Part shown: piece after piece, positions 25,701 through 37,800 of the stretch
Numbering within the stretch: the stretch's first letter is position 1
How the letters are laid out: every line of letters starts with the position of its first letter
Source: Axinella damicornis
Lineage: Eukaryota; Porifera; Demospongiae; Axinellida; Axinellidae
NCBI GenBank assembly: GCA_963931865.1
Contig: OZ007517.1
Coordinates: 7,304,676 to 7,368,675, forward strand
DNA length: 64,000 bases
Direction of reading: 5' to 3'
The notes under the pieces: model-generated
Databases searched by the model: none
What the model saw: the letters and a program-made list of their open reading frames with translations, nothing else
What the model was told of the DNA's origin: nothing
Made by a program: the position numbers and the translations under genes

Positions 25701-28700
25701 TTTTTAGCGTGCAAAGCACGCGCAAATTTATTAGAGTGCGAAGCACGCCTTTCTAGGGGGGTCTAGGGAAAATTTTGAAATCCTGGACCTCTGAGATCCC
25801 ATCTGCCGGCATTTCAGGCATCAAAAGACATGACGGGAAGCTGGGGGTGGGGCCTGGCTACATACGAGGCTATTGCCAGGGCCTGTGACCGGGTGTGGCT
25901 ACTCCATGCACTACAACTGCAGATATCACTCAACACAGTATGGCCATGAATGAAGCAAAAAGGCTTACAATAGATCAGATGGCTTGAACTCAATGCCAAA
26001 TACGTGCTTCCTGTGGTCATTACCAGCAATGAAATCATTGGCAACATCCACAAGGTTGGGACCATCAGTAATACTCTTGTGGATGTGCAAGAGCATCAAA
26101 TGGTTGAGACGTTGCTGAGACATTGTTGCACGTAGGTAGGTCTTGATATGCCGCACAGCACTGCATTGGTGATGGGCATCACAAGCAGTAGCCTTACTAG
26201 CTTACATACTTAGCTACAGCCTTGAGGAGAAGTGCCTGTACTTTTCCATAGGTCTTGTAACCAGGCTGATCAAAGCGATCCTCAATGCATGAAATGATGA
26301 GGTCAAGTGCCTCAAAATAAACGACCCGAAAGCGGTCCTCCACTGTCTCATGGACGGTAGGTGTAGAACCATCATCAAAGCGGCAGGGAGCCTTGCGTCG
26401 GTGAGTCAAAACAGGCTTGTCAACACCAAAATAGTTAGCTGAAGCAGTGACTCTCTGCCAAAACAGACCAAACATAGAATCATTGCGCAGGGACTTCAAG
26501 GTTGAAAGGGTCATGGCTGTCACAGTTTGACCTTCTGCTGCCGACAAATCTGCCCTCTGCTGAGATTGTCAGTGTGTTGTAAGATCAGCAGACCCAGAGA
26601 GACACCAAAGAAGTAGTCAAACTTCACCATCTGAGCAGCAACACTGTAGATCCTTGCCTTCATCTCTGTATCCTTGACACGCTCCCCCGCTTCAGCCCAA
26701 AGCTCCAAAAGCACGTTGAAATTATCCACAATGCTCTTTAATGCTTCGGCTCAGACAGTCCACCTGGTTGGGCATAGAACACGAATTCCAGGAGAGTCAC
26801 TGCCCATTTCCTCCTTCAGCCTTTTGAAGATCACATCACGAGCAGGTGATTTCTTGATCAACTTTGTGATTTCGTGTGTGGTATCCAGGGCATCCCGCAT
26901 CAGCTTGCACTGCTTGATGGTATCAGCACAAGCCAAACTTAATGCATGCCCATAGCAATGAGTGAAAACAGCTCTAGGCTCAGCTGCGAGCAATCTTGTT
27001 GCCACACTTGATTTCGCACACGACATGGTAGCAGCCCCATCGTAGCACTGGCCACGTACCTTTGAAACCGAAAGATTCAGCCGTAGGAGCACATCAGTGA
27101 TAGTAGCGTAAATGGTCTCAGCTCCAGTCGATGCCACAGCATACAATCCAACAACTCCTCACAAATGTCGAATTCTTCACTTACCCACCTCAGACAGACC
27201 ACAACCTGCTCCATGTTCGAAATGTCTGTCGTTTCATCTACAAAAATGATGCACTCTGCAGCTTCCCAGCAATCTCTCGTAGGACACGTAAAGCCATCAC
27301 TTTCACCATCTCATGCAATGGTTTTGTTGTAGTCCTGCTGTTGTTTTTCAGATATCAGTGAGGCCAGTCTCTTGAAGGTGGTTGTTGCAGCCGGTGCCAT
27401 GCCTCCAGACGCGGAGAAAACTAATGGAGTGAAAGAGCCGTGTTCAACTTCTCGTACTCGCTGCTCATAGCTTCTCTTTTTGACATTCTTATGACGTCTG
27501 TAGGTCGCATTGAGAGAAGTCCTGCAGTTGCTGGGTGCAAGAGGGTTGAACACACGCACATCAAAGAAAGCACGGACATGCCTGTCTCCCCAAAATCCCT
27601 GTGCTGAGACATCCAGACGGGCTCCATCCTCATAGTTGGAGGTTCTGTGTGATAATGCTTCTCCTGTCAAAGGCTGAAGGTCAGGTTCAACGGCGACGTT
27701 GGGGCATACTTCCGTGAGCAACTTTGCTGTCAGGTCCCTGATGTCGTTGTGTCGGATCGATGGTAGAGTACCACTTGGGCAGCTGAAGGCATGTTCCACC
27801 GAGAAATTACAGCCACAAACACAATGTGATGGCATCCTTGATGGTTTCCACCCATAGCGGAGACACAGTGCATCCCGAAAGGAGCCTTTAAAGATCAATT
27901 ATTGTATTGTACGTAGAAATTACAACGGTGCGCGCATGAAAGTTGTATATATAGCTAGGTATAAATTTTGAAAAAGGACGAAAAGTGGGGCGGCCACGGC
28001 CGCCCCAGCCGCCCCGCTTCTGACGGCCATGTTGATGGCTCATGATGTACAATATGACATTGAAACCAGAGCATGTGCTGTACCGTGAAGGAGAGTGAGG
28101 CCACGCGAGAGACTCCTTGTTTGGCCGTACATTTGTCACTGAGTAAGCCATTGACTCGCCTACTGGACGGTCTGCCAAGGCTGTGCTGGAGCTCCAATTT
28201 GTGAAATCTTGTAGCAACAGAATGTGACTATGTTGTGGATGTGGACCATAAAATTATTGCTTCCAAAAACAAATTTTGTTGCTGTCTATAGGCATACGGA
28301 AATATATTAACACCTCAAATCACCTATTTGTTTATTTGGTAATTAAAATTGGAGCTAACAAGATGTATTGTAGGGATACGTAGCAAAATGCCTAAGATAT
28401 AGGAATATGGTTGGCAATTAGGTGTGCAACTTCCCTGCAGGCTTCATTTAAGAACATGCATGGGTGCATTATATGGTGGTCCCTACCTCAAACGTTAGCT
28501 GGTTTGACAGGAGAGTGTGTATTGAAGTGAAATTAGGTGTTTCCTAAGCAAAAAATAGGGCTGACTGATGATTTGTAAACTCTGTTTTTTCTCTAACATC
28601 CACAGACTCCTTTGAACATGGCAGCTAGCAGTGGCAATCTGGGAACAGTGAAATTCCTAGTTGACAAAGAAGCAAATGTCAACCTTGGAAATAGTAGTGG

Positions 28701-31700
28701 GGTAAGTAGGACTAATATTGACTCTGTACTATGAGAGCATTTTAACACCAATTTTTTTTTTTTTTTTTTTTGGGGGGGGGGGGGGTTAGTTAAAATTGCA
28801 GCTTACAAGATGTTAGGGAAAGAAAAATGCCCAAAACTATGTGAATAAAGGATAAGTGTACAGCTCCCCTACAAGCAACATTTCCATAAACCAAGAAAGT
28901 CCCGTGTAGAAATTGAAGATCATTCTGGAATGCAATTAGTGAGAAAAATACCATCTTTGTTCTCTATCCATTGTTGTAAGAGATGTACATCTAGAAAGAT
29001 GGAGCAAAATGCTGCAGCAAGATGGATCCTTTTGCCAGAGAAACAACCAACTCTGAAGGAAAACTGCCAAGCAAAAACAGCACGATGAAATCATACTGTC
29101 CATCCCATATTGTAGTGATCTAACACTCAGTGTACAAGTTCTGCTTACCTGTTTCGCTTCAGAGGTGCTTTGGTTTTAGATGAAGCATCCCTCTCACTGT
29201 TGGCCCGTGTTTTAGCCGTAAATACAGAACATTGAATCAAATCATGCATATTCCGAGGGTAAGTGTGCTTCAGTTCGCATAACTACTCATACTTGCATGC
29301 AACAGATAGTGCTCACACTTGTGCACCATGTTGGGGAAGCCTAAGGCCTTGATTAACTAAGTTTTGACTAATGCGGACTAATCTTTGATTTCTACACGGG
29401 ACTGCCACATGTATGGGTGTATTTAAAGTCATGCCTACCTCAAATGTTAGCTGGTTTGACAGGACAGTATGTTTTGAAGTGAGAATAGAATCTGATGTTT
29501 GTTAGACAAAGTTAATTGCAGTGAATGTTTAACTCTATTTCTTTCTCTAACTTCAGCGGACTCCTTTGATCATGGCAGTTCGGAGTGGCAATCTGGACAC
29601 AGTGAGATACCTAATTGAAAAAGGAGCTAATGTCAACCATGGAGAGAGTAGTGGGGTAAGTAAATAATGCTGACTCCATATTAGTATCATCGTTTGGGTA
29701 GGAATGTAAGCTTTTGTGATTACTGGCAAGACACAAAATAGCCTCCAGTAGACAAACATGTGTGAAGTAGATTCTACTTACAAGGAGTACTGCATACATG
29801 GCTCTCCAAGTTTCCAGTAGTAAATGTTCTTTCTCTCCATCAGGAAACTCCACTGCTTTATGCAGCTACAACTGGCCATCTTGACTTTGTGGCATACCTT
29901 GTTGATAAAGGAGCTGATGTGAACCTTGCAAATTGTCTTCGGGTAAGTAAATGAGACTACTGCATATGCTCCATGTTAGTGTTGCGGTTTCGGTGGAATC
30001 AACAACATCAATGTGCTTTAGTTATGTGTGCTATGTTCGTTTGGGTTAGGAAGAGAGCTTTAGAATTTAGTACACACCTTTAATTAAGAAACTTCTTATG
30101 AACTTCTGTCTACAGTGTCTACCCTTATCTTCACATGCATGTATTATAGTACCGTAGTCTCCCATTCATACACTCTCCACCCCCCCATTTTGTACTGTAA
30201 AGTGGGAAGTGGGCTGATAATGGCCTGTACCACCCTCCCAAGCTTCTTCTAGACAGAAGCCCCTCATATGTTAATTAGTGTGCAGACACTTAGTCTAATT
30301 AACTCTATGTAAACACCCAAACAAAGTGGCCAGTCAAGTGGTAATTTGACCGCCCTGTCAGCTGCTTGCACGGAAATTGACCGATGGCCGCCTGTTATTT
30401 TCAGCTCTGGATCATCACCATGGCCTTAGCACTACCATCAGCATGAAAACCGCCTCACATCAATCCCATACCCCAAGACAAACAGTGTGGCGATACGCCC
30501 ATGCTGACTTCGCAAAGGCCTCCTGAATGATTTCTGAACTAACTGCATGGGATCCACTCGTTTCTGAAGTTGTTGACCAATACAGCACACGATGGCAAAC
30601 CACCTTCTTGGCAATCATGGACCAATGCTTCCCAAAGAAAGTTCTTCCTTCTAAAAGGTGCAATCTTCCCTGGCTGACGAAGTCCCTAGTCCAGTCCATG
30701 TGCAGAAGAAACAATCCCTTCAAAAGAGCTAAATGTGCGAGTTGTCCATCTCTGAAAGCACAGTACAACTGTGCTCGCAATAAGATAACATCGCCATGCC
30801 AAAGTGAATTCTTTGCTAACCTTGATCCATCCAACACTAAGCAGTTCTGGATGACAGTTAACACTCTTAGTAAGAAGGATGCATCAGTAAGCAAGCACAC
30901 TGACACATGAAGGAGCAACTTGCCATTCAGACTTGCAAAAAGTCAATGCTCCTAATGAATTCTTCTCCACTGTTTCAATTCCTTCTCGGAGCCAGACACC
31001 ACAAGACAGACAGACTGACAGGCAGACAGATGGGACACAACCGATCAAAGTTCAAAGTCAAAGTTCATCTTGCAGACACCTGTGAGGGCAATAGCACACA
31101 GCATGCAGGGCACACAAGCAGAACGATGGAACAATGGAACACCACGCATGATGATACATCACAACAGCACCTACATGTACATGACAACACACAGTATAGT
31201 GCAATGAGGACGATGTAGTGGAACTTTTGAGCTCCAAGTTTCCAGCACCCTTTTGCCTATTTATGAAGATGAATCCAACATTTTGTGTGAATTGATGAGC
31301 ATCGTTTCAGCATTGCCTGGCTCATTTCAGTTAACTTCATTGCTTTCCAAAGATATAAGTAGACTACTTTGGCAACTGATCCAATATTTTGGCAACCGAT
31401 CCAATACTTTGGCAACCAGGTATAGGGCTAACTATTGATGTTGCAGTAGTAAAATGTTCTTTCTCTCCATCAGAAAACTCCACTGCTTTATGCAGCTCAA
31501 ACTGGCCATCTTGACCTTGTGTCATACCTTGTTGATAAGGGAGCTGATGTGAACCTTGCAAGTCATGATCGGGTAAGTAAATGAGACTGCTGCATGCTCC
31601 TCCATGTTAGTGTTGCGGTTTGGGTAGAATCAACAACATCAATGTGCTTTAGTTATGTGTGCTATGTTTGTTTGGGTTAGGAAGAGAGCTTTAGAATTTA

Positions 31701-31792
31701 GTACACACCTTAAACTTCTTATGAACTTCTACAGTGTCTACCCTTTTGTTCATATGCATGTATATATTATAGTCTCCCATTCATACACTCTC

Positions 31793-31830
<38 letters not shown>

Positions 31831-34800
31831 CATTTTGTACTGTAAAGTGGGAAGTGGGCTTTTACTCTCGGCTCATGGGAAGCCATACTATCAAAGGTGC
31901 CACTGACAGGTTGATTTGACATCCATTCTGATTATGTCATATTTGAATATCACATGGGTAGGGCTGCTGATAAACCACAAACCACAATAGCCACAGCAGC
32001 AAAACCATAGAAGTGTACTGTGTCAGTACATAACAGCTGGTACATATAAGACAGTAAGTGATGAGTCCAGACTTGGATTAGAGACGATATAGACCACTAC
32101 TACGCTAACGCACTTCAACGATTTTGCAAAAGTTCATTCTGAATATGCGTGAGGAAATTTTTACAATGATGCAATGGGAAATGACAAAACAGGAAATGAC
32201 AAGAAAATTACGCACAACATACCGCCGGTCTAAGACCTAGAGGGTCTTACAATCACATGAGAAATGTACAATCAATTAAAAAGGTGATCAGAGAATAGGC
32301 GACAAAAGCTCTAAATTCAGTTATTCAGTTTCGTTAGGCAAGATCAAGGCAACCTTGGTCACAGGTCGTCTGTAGACTCCAGATTGTGTCTTGACTTCAA
32401 CAACACGCACCAAATGATCTTCACCATGGAAAGTTTTGACAATTCTTCCTAGAGGCCACCTGGTTGGAACCAGATTAGTATCTTGCAAAATAACAATGTC
32501 ATTGACTTGGATGTTTCTTGAAGGCTTGTGCCATTTGTTGTAGGCTCTGAGACTTGTGAGGTATTCTTGACGCCATCTCTCCCAAAACTGTCGAATCAAA
32601 TTCTGACACAAATCCCAGCGACGTAACAGAGACACGGGTCGATAAGAAAATGATGGGTCAGGGAGTGACTCTAGGGGTCTTCCGATTAGAAAATGGCCAG
32701 GCGTCAACACATCTATTCCCTCACCGTCACATGGTAAGGCAACAAGCGGCCGGCTGTTCATACATGCTTCAATTTGAGTCAAAATAGTAGAACACTCCTC
32801 AAAGGTAAGCTTCACATCGGACACAACACGCTTGAGATGATATTTCATACTCTTCACGGCTGACTCCCACAATCCTCCGAAGTGAGGTGCCTTTTCAGGT
32901 ATGAACTTCCATTCTATGTGTTGAGTTGCACAAAATTCAGAAATGTCCTTCTGTGCCATCTGAGTGTTTAGAAACTTCACTAGTTCTTTGAGATCGCTCT
33001 TTGCACCAACAAAATTGGAACCATGGTCACTCCAGAGTAATTTGGGTTTTCCACGTCTGGCTATAAAGCGTCTCAGTGCAGAAATGAAACAGTCTGAGGT
33101 TAAGTCTGAAACTAGCTCAAGATGCACTGCCTTGACCGACAATGAGACAAATACACACACGTACGACTTCACAATCGTAGGTTTACGGACATACCCGTAT
33201 TTGGTGTATATGGGTCCAGCGTAGTCCACTCCAACATTCTCGAAAACGATGTCAGGAGTCACTCTCTCACTTGGGAGTTGGCCCATCTGCTGTGGTTCTG
33301 GTTTCTTGGAGTGACGGCGACAAACAACACAACTGCGAGTAACAGTACGAATGGCCTTGCGACCACCAACTATGTGGTATTTACCATTGAGAGAAGAGCT
33401 GAGCAGAGTAACACCAGCGTGCAGAAGACGGGTGTGCTCTAACTGGATAATCAACTTGGTGAGTGTGTGCTTGCCAGACAGAATGGCTGGATGCATAGCA
33501 GAATATGCTAGGTTCGATTTCTGTTCTCTTCCTGAGACTCTCAACAGCCCATTAGTGTCCAAAAATGGGTGTAATCTTGTCAGTGAGCTGCTGGACGGGA
33601 TAGATTTCTTCATTTTCAGATTCTCAATTTCTTTACTGAAGCAAGCGGCTTGTGAGGAAGACAACCAGTAGTTTTCTGCACGGGTTATCTCTTGAACAGT
33701 CAGATATGAGAAGTTTTGAGTGGCTTCAGTGTTGACACCGGAAACACGACAATTGTCGATGAATCGCATTACCCATGCGGTGACCCGGACTATTTTGAGA
33801 TAAGAGGAGAAACGATCCAATGGGAATAGAGGGCGATTAGTTTCGACAGATGCTAGATGACAGGTAGTCACCAGTTCGGTATCACTCTCATCACGTGTCA
33901 ATTGTGGCTGTCGTGGCCAGTTTAAAGTTGAGGATACGAGCCATTCAGGACCGTTCCACCAAAGGTCATGGTTTACCAGCTGACATGGGAGCAAGCCCCT
34001 TGAAGCACAATCAGCTGGATTCTGTTCTCCGGGAACGTGTTTCCATCGGTTGGGAGGGATGTGATCAAGTATGAATGAGATACGATTGCCAACATATATC
34101 TTGAAGCGACGTGGGCTGCCATCAAGCCAATTCAACACAATAGTGCTGTCGGTCCAAGCATGTATGTTCTCGATGGGAATGCCCAAGGTCTGCCTGATAT
34201 GATCTAGCAACTTGCTAAGAAGGTACGCACCACAAAGCTCCAATCTGGGAATAGTGAGCCGTTTTAGCGGGGCAACTTTGGTCTTGGATGTAACCAATGA
34301 GACATGCACTCTTCCTCTGGTGTCGGTCAGGCGCAAATAGACAACTGCAGCATATGCACTCTCAGAGGCGTCACTGAATCCATGTAGTTGCATCGACACA
34401 ATCTCAACTTCTTTCGGGAAGTAACATCGAGGTATGTGCACCTGAGAGAGAGATTTTAATTGTGAGCTCCAAAGAGTCCACTCATCAGCAACTGATTCTG
34501 GGACCTCTTCGTCCCAATCAACTCCAGCTTCCCACACTCTCTGCAGTAGAATCTTAGCCTTGATTATGACGGGAGCAAACCAACCTAAGACATCATAGGT
34601 TTTGGCTATAGCAGACACTAAAGCTCGTTTTGTCAACGGGTCATGAGGTGATTGATTGGCCACGCTAAGTCTGAAGTGGTCCAAAACAGAGTGCCACTCG
34701 ATGCCGAGTGTCTTGTGGTAGATCTCATCTTGATCAGAGATGGTGAGTGAGGTTTCGTTATCTCTGAGCTCAGGGGGTACTCCTTCTAAGACACCGGGAC

Positions 34801-37800
34801 TACTGGAATTCCACTTTCTTAGCAAGAAGTCGGCCTTGGCAAACAGTCCTTGAAGTTGACGACACAGTTCAATTCCTTCTTCAACTGAGTCAGCTCCTGT
34901 TAGGCAGTCATCAACATAGAAGGCCTCGTTCACGGTCTTGTTAGCCAAGGGATATTCGTGAGCAAAGTCAGCGGCATTTTGTTTAACTGCCATGTTTGCC
35001 ACATAAGATGACGAAGACACACCAAATGTGACTCTGGTCATCCTGAAATCGTGGAGAGTCTCGTCTGGAGTACTTCTCCACACAAAGCGGTGAAGGTCAC
35101 GATCAGATGGAGGTAGTTCAATGGCTCTGTACATCTTGCTGATGTCAGCCACCAGGGCAATACGATGCATTCGAAACCGAATCAGGACGTCAATCAGGGA
35201 AGAGTGTACTGTGGGGCCTACCATTAGTGTGTCATTCAGAGAGACACCTGTTGAGGTCTTCATAGAGGCATCAAAAACGGCACGAATCTTTGTTGTAGTA
35301 CTGGAATCCTTTCGGACAGCATGCATCGGTAGATAGAAGACTTCATTAGGGGGTTTCTCAAGATCTCGGCGTGGAACTGCTTCCGCGTGACCAAGCTTGA
35401 AGTATTCTTCCATGACTGCTCCAAAGTCTTGGAACTGGTCCTTTGAGTGTAGATTACGCTCAAGAGAAAAGAACCTTCGAACTGCTTGGGTCCTGGATTC
35501 TCCCAGTTGCTTGACATTCTCTCTCCTTGGCAGCGGTACAACGAATCTACCATTCTCAGCACGAGTACAGTTGGCCTTGAAATGCTGAATAGCTGATCTC
35601 TCTTCAGGGTTCAGAGCAGGTTCTGCCAATGGACTCTCTTCTGTCACCCAAAACTTCTGAAGTAGATCATCTCCAGTGGCACATGAGATGTGGTAAGTCG
35701 CAACTTCCGACACAGGTGAACAGGATTCAGTAGAGCCAGCCAATACCCATCCAAAGTGTGTTTCAAAGGCTATAGGGGTTCCCATAGGTCCACTCCGCCG
35801 GCCATGCAAGATGGCTTCCACAAAGATGTCGATACCAAGGAGCACGTCTATCTTCCCAGGACAACCAAATCCAGGATCTGCAAGATCAATGCCTTCAAGG
35901 TGATTCCACTCCTTCTTCAGTGGGATAGGATTGAATGGGAGATCACAAGTTACTCTTGGCACAATGATGGCTGTGACATCAAACTTCTTGTTAGGAGATT
36001 TGATAGGTGAGACACTGAAGCTAGCGACAGACTGGTGTGAGGATTGCTGTGTTATGCCAGCTATGCCTGATATCCTAGCTCTCTGACTAGTCCTAGGCAA
36101 TCGTAGAGTCTGAGCCAAGCGTTCAGATACGAAGGATGCAGAGGATCCATTGTCAAGCAAAGCTCTAGCCTCCACACGTGTGCCATCAGGTGAGCACACC
36201 AAAACTCGACAAGTCATTAACAAAGCTTGTGATCTAAGCTGAACAGCTGTGCTCGCGATCACGTCACTAGGAGGTTGGCTTTGGGATACACTCGTTAACT
36301 CCATCCCCTGAGGGTTAAATGGTGGAGCAGCAGGATTGATGGTTGAAGGAGGGGTAGCAACAGGACTAACAGGCATCCTTGGAGGAATGATAGTAGCAGG
36401 GGTTGAGCTGATAGGTATTGTGGAAGGAGTAGCAGCAGGACTTGAGCTAGTGGGTACACTATCCACGTGCAATAGGGTATGATGCGGCTTCTGACATCGC
36501 TTGCATCGATGCACGGATTTGCACTGCTTCACAAAATGATTGGGTGAAAAACAATTCATACACAGATTGTTTGACTTCAGAGTAGCAACCTTGTTTTCGT
36601 GTGACATGTCTTTGAATGTAGGACACGCATACAGTGGATGCTTGTCAGGTTTGCACAGAATGCATTGACTAGAGTACGGCTCAGCATGAGCCGCATGAGA
36701 GGCCACACTACCACTGGGGGCATAACCTCTTCTCAAATGAGTATCATGCTTTGGCTTCTTATTGCTACCCTCAGTGAGGGAGGATTCTGATGCCTGGGCA
36801 CGGAGATTCAAAAAATCAAGGAGCTCTTGATAATGTGGGACATCAACACTCTTCTGGCTATGCCTCTGCCACTCAAACATGGTATTTTGATCAAGCTTCA
36901 ATTCCAAGGCTGAGGTAATAAAGGGACCTGACGGACCATACCCCATAGACTTCAGTGCACGTAAATGTTGCAATACAGTGTCATGCAACTTACGAATCTC
37001 CCTTCCTGTTCCATCCTTAATGGGAGGAGCATCCAGGATGATCTTCACATGAGCCTGATGTATCTGACGAGGACGGTCGTACTTCGCCTTGAGGCAACGA
37101 ACTGCTTCGTCATAGTTGTCACCACTACGAGAGAGACCTTCAATCGTGTTTCTTGCTGGACCACCCTTCAGGGCTTGTTGCAAATAGACAAGCTTCTCCG
37201 CTGAAGACAGGTTCGAGCGACTGTGTACTGAGATACAAAATTGTTCCCAGAAGCTTCTCCAATGGAGTATGTTCCCATTGAACGTGGGAACTTCCAATTT
37301 CGGTAACTTGACTCCTCTGGCATCTCCATCAGTGGGCATTGCTGCCCTTGCAGGGGTGTGCATCTCAAACAACTTCCTCAGTCGAACTGAGTAGTTGAAC
37401 AAAGCTTTGTTAAGCTGTGCATGATGTGTCATGAGATCATCAGTTTCGGCTATCTCCAAGGAAAAGAGTTTGACATCAATGTCGGTTAGTTCCTTCTTGT
37501 ACCCTTGAAACTGTTCATCATGTAGCTTCATACGGGGTACATCTGGACGCTCACCACCTTCCAATGCTGTGAGGGCTTCGTCGACTGGAGCCAACGATCT
37601 CTGCAAACGAGCCAATCTCTGAGAAAGCACCTTGTATTCATCATCAGGACTAAGCTTATCGGCAGAATCGATCACGGTCTGAATTCGGGCAGCTAATTCT
37701 TCGGAGGTATCAAGTAGCTCATCCAGTATGGCTTGCTCAGCCTCTAGCTCTTCTTCCTCGTTTATGGCATCGATCAATGACAGGTGAATGCGCTGGAACT

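Larger units (their letters stand above)
25626..28031 (-). mobile_element. Degenerate hAT element with nested retrotransposon fragment
   Basis: Ends CAGGGCCGTCGGAAG (left) and, reverse-complemented, CATGGCCGTCAGAAG (right), 13 of 15 matching, flanked by TTGAT direct repeats (25621-25625, 28032-28036). Inside are broken hAT transposase frames and, at 27311-27898, a retroelement C-terminal frame. A 5-bp duplication is compatible with some hAT subgroups, but 8 bp is the common length. The boundary is therefore inference. Confidence 0.6.
24441..28605 (+). other. 4.2 kb intron
   Basis: Intron between linker B3 and exon 28606. Holds the hairpin unit at 25129 and the hAT composite; nothing else coding was seen. 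Confidence 0.7.

Noticed and set aside
32964..33671. Plus-strand frames inside the BEL element
   Set aside because: Antisense shadows of the 1,901-residue Gag-Pol.
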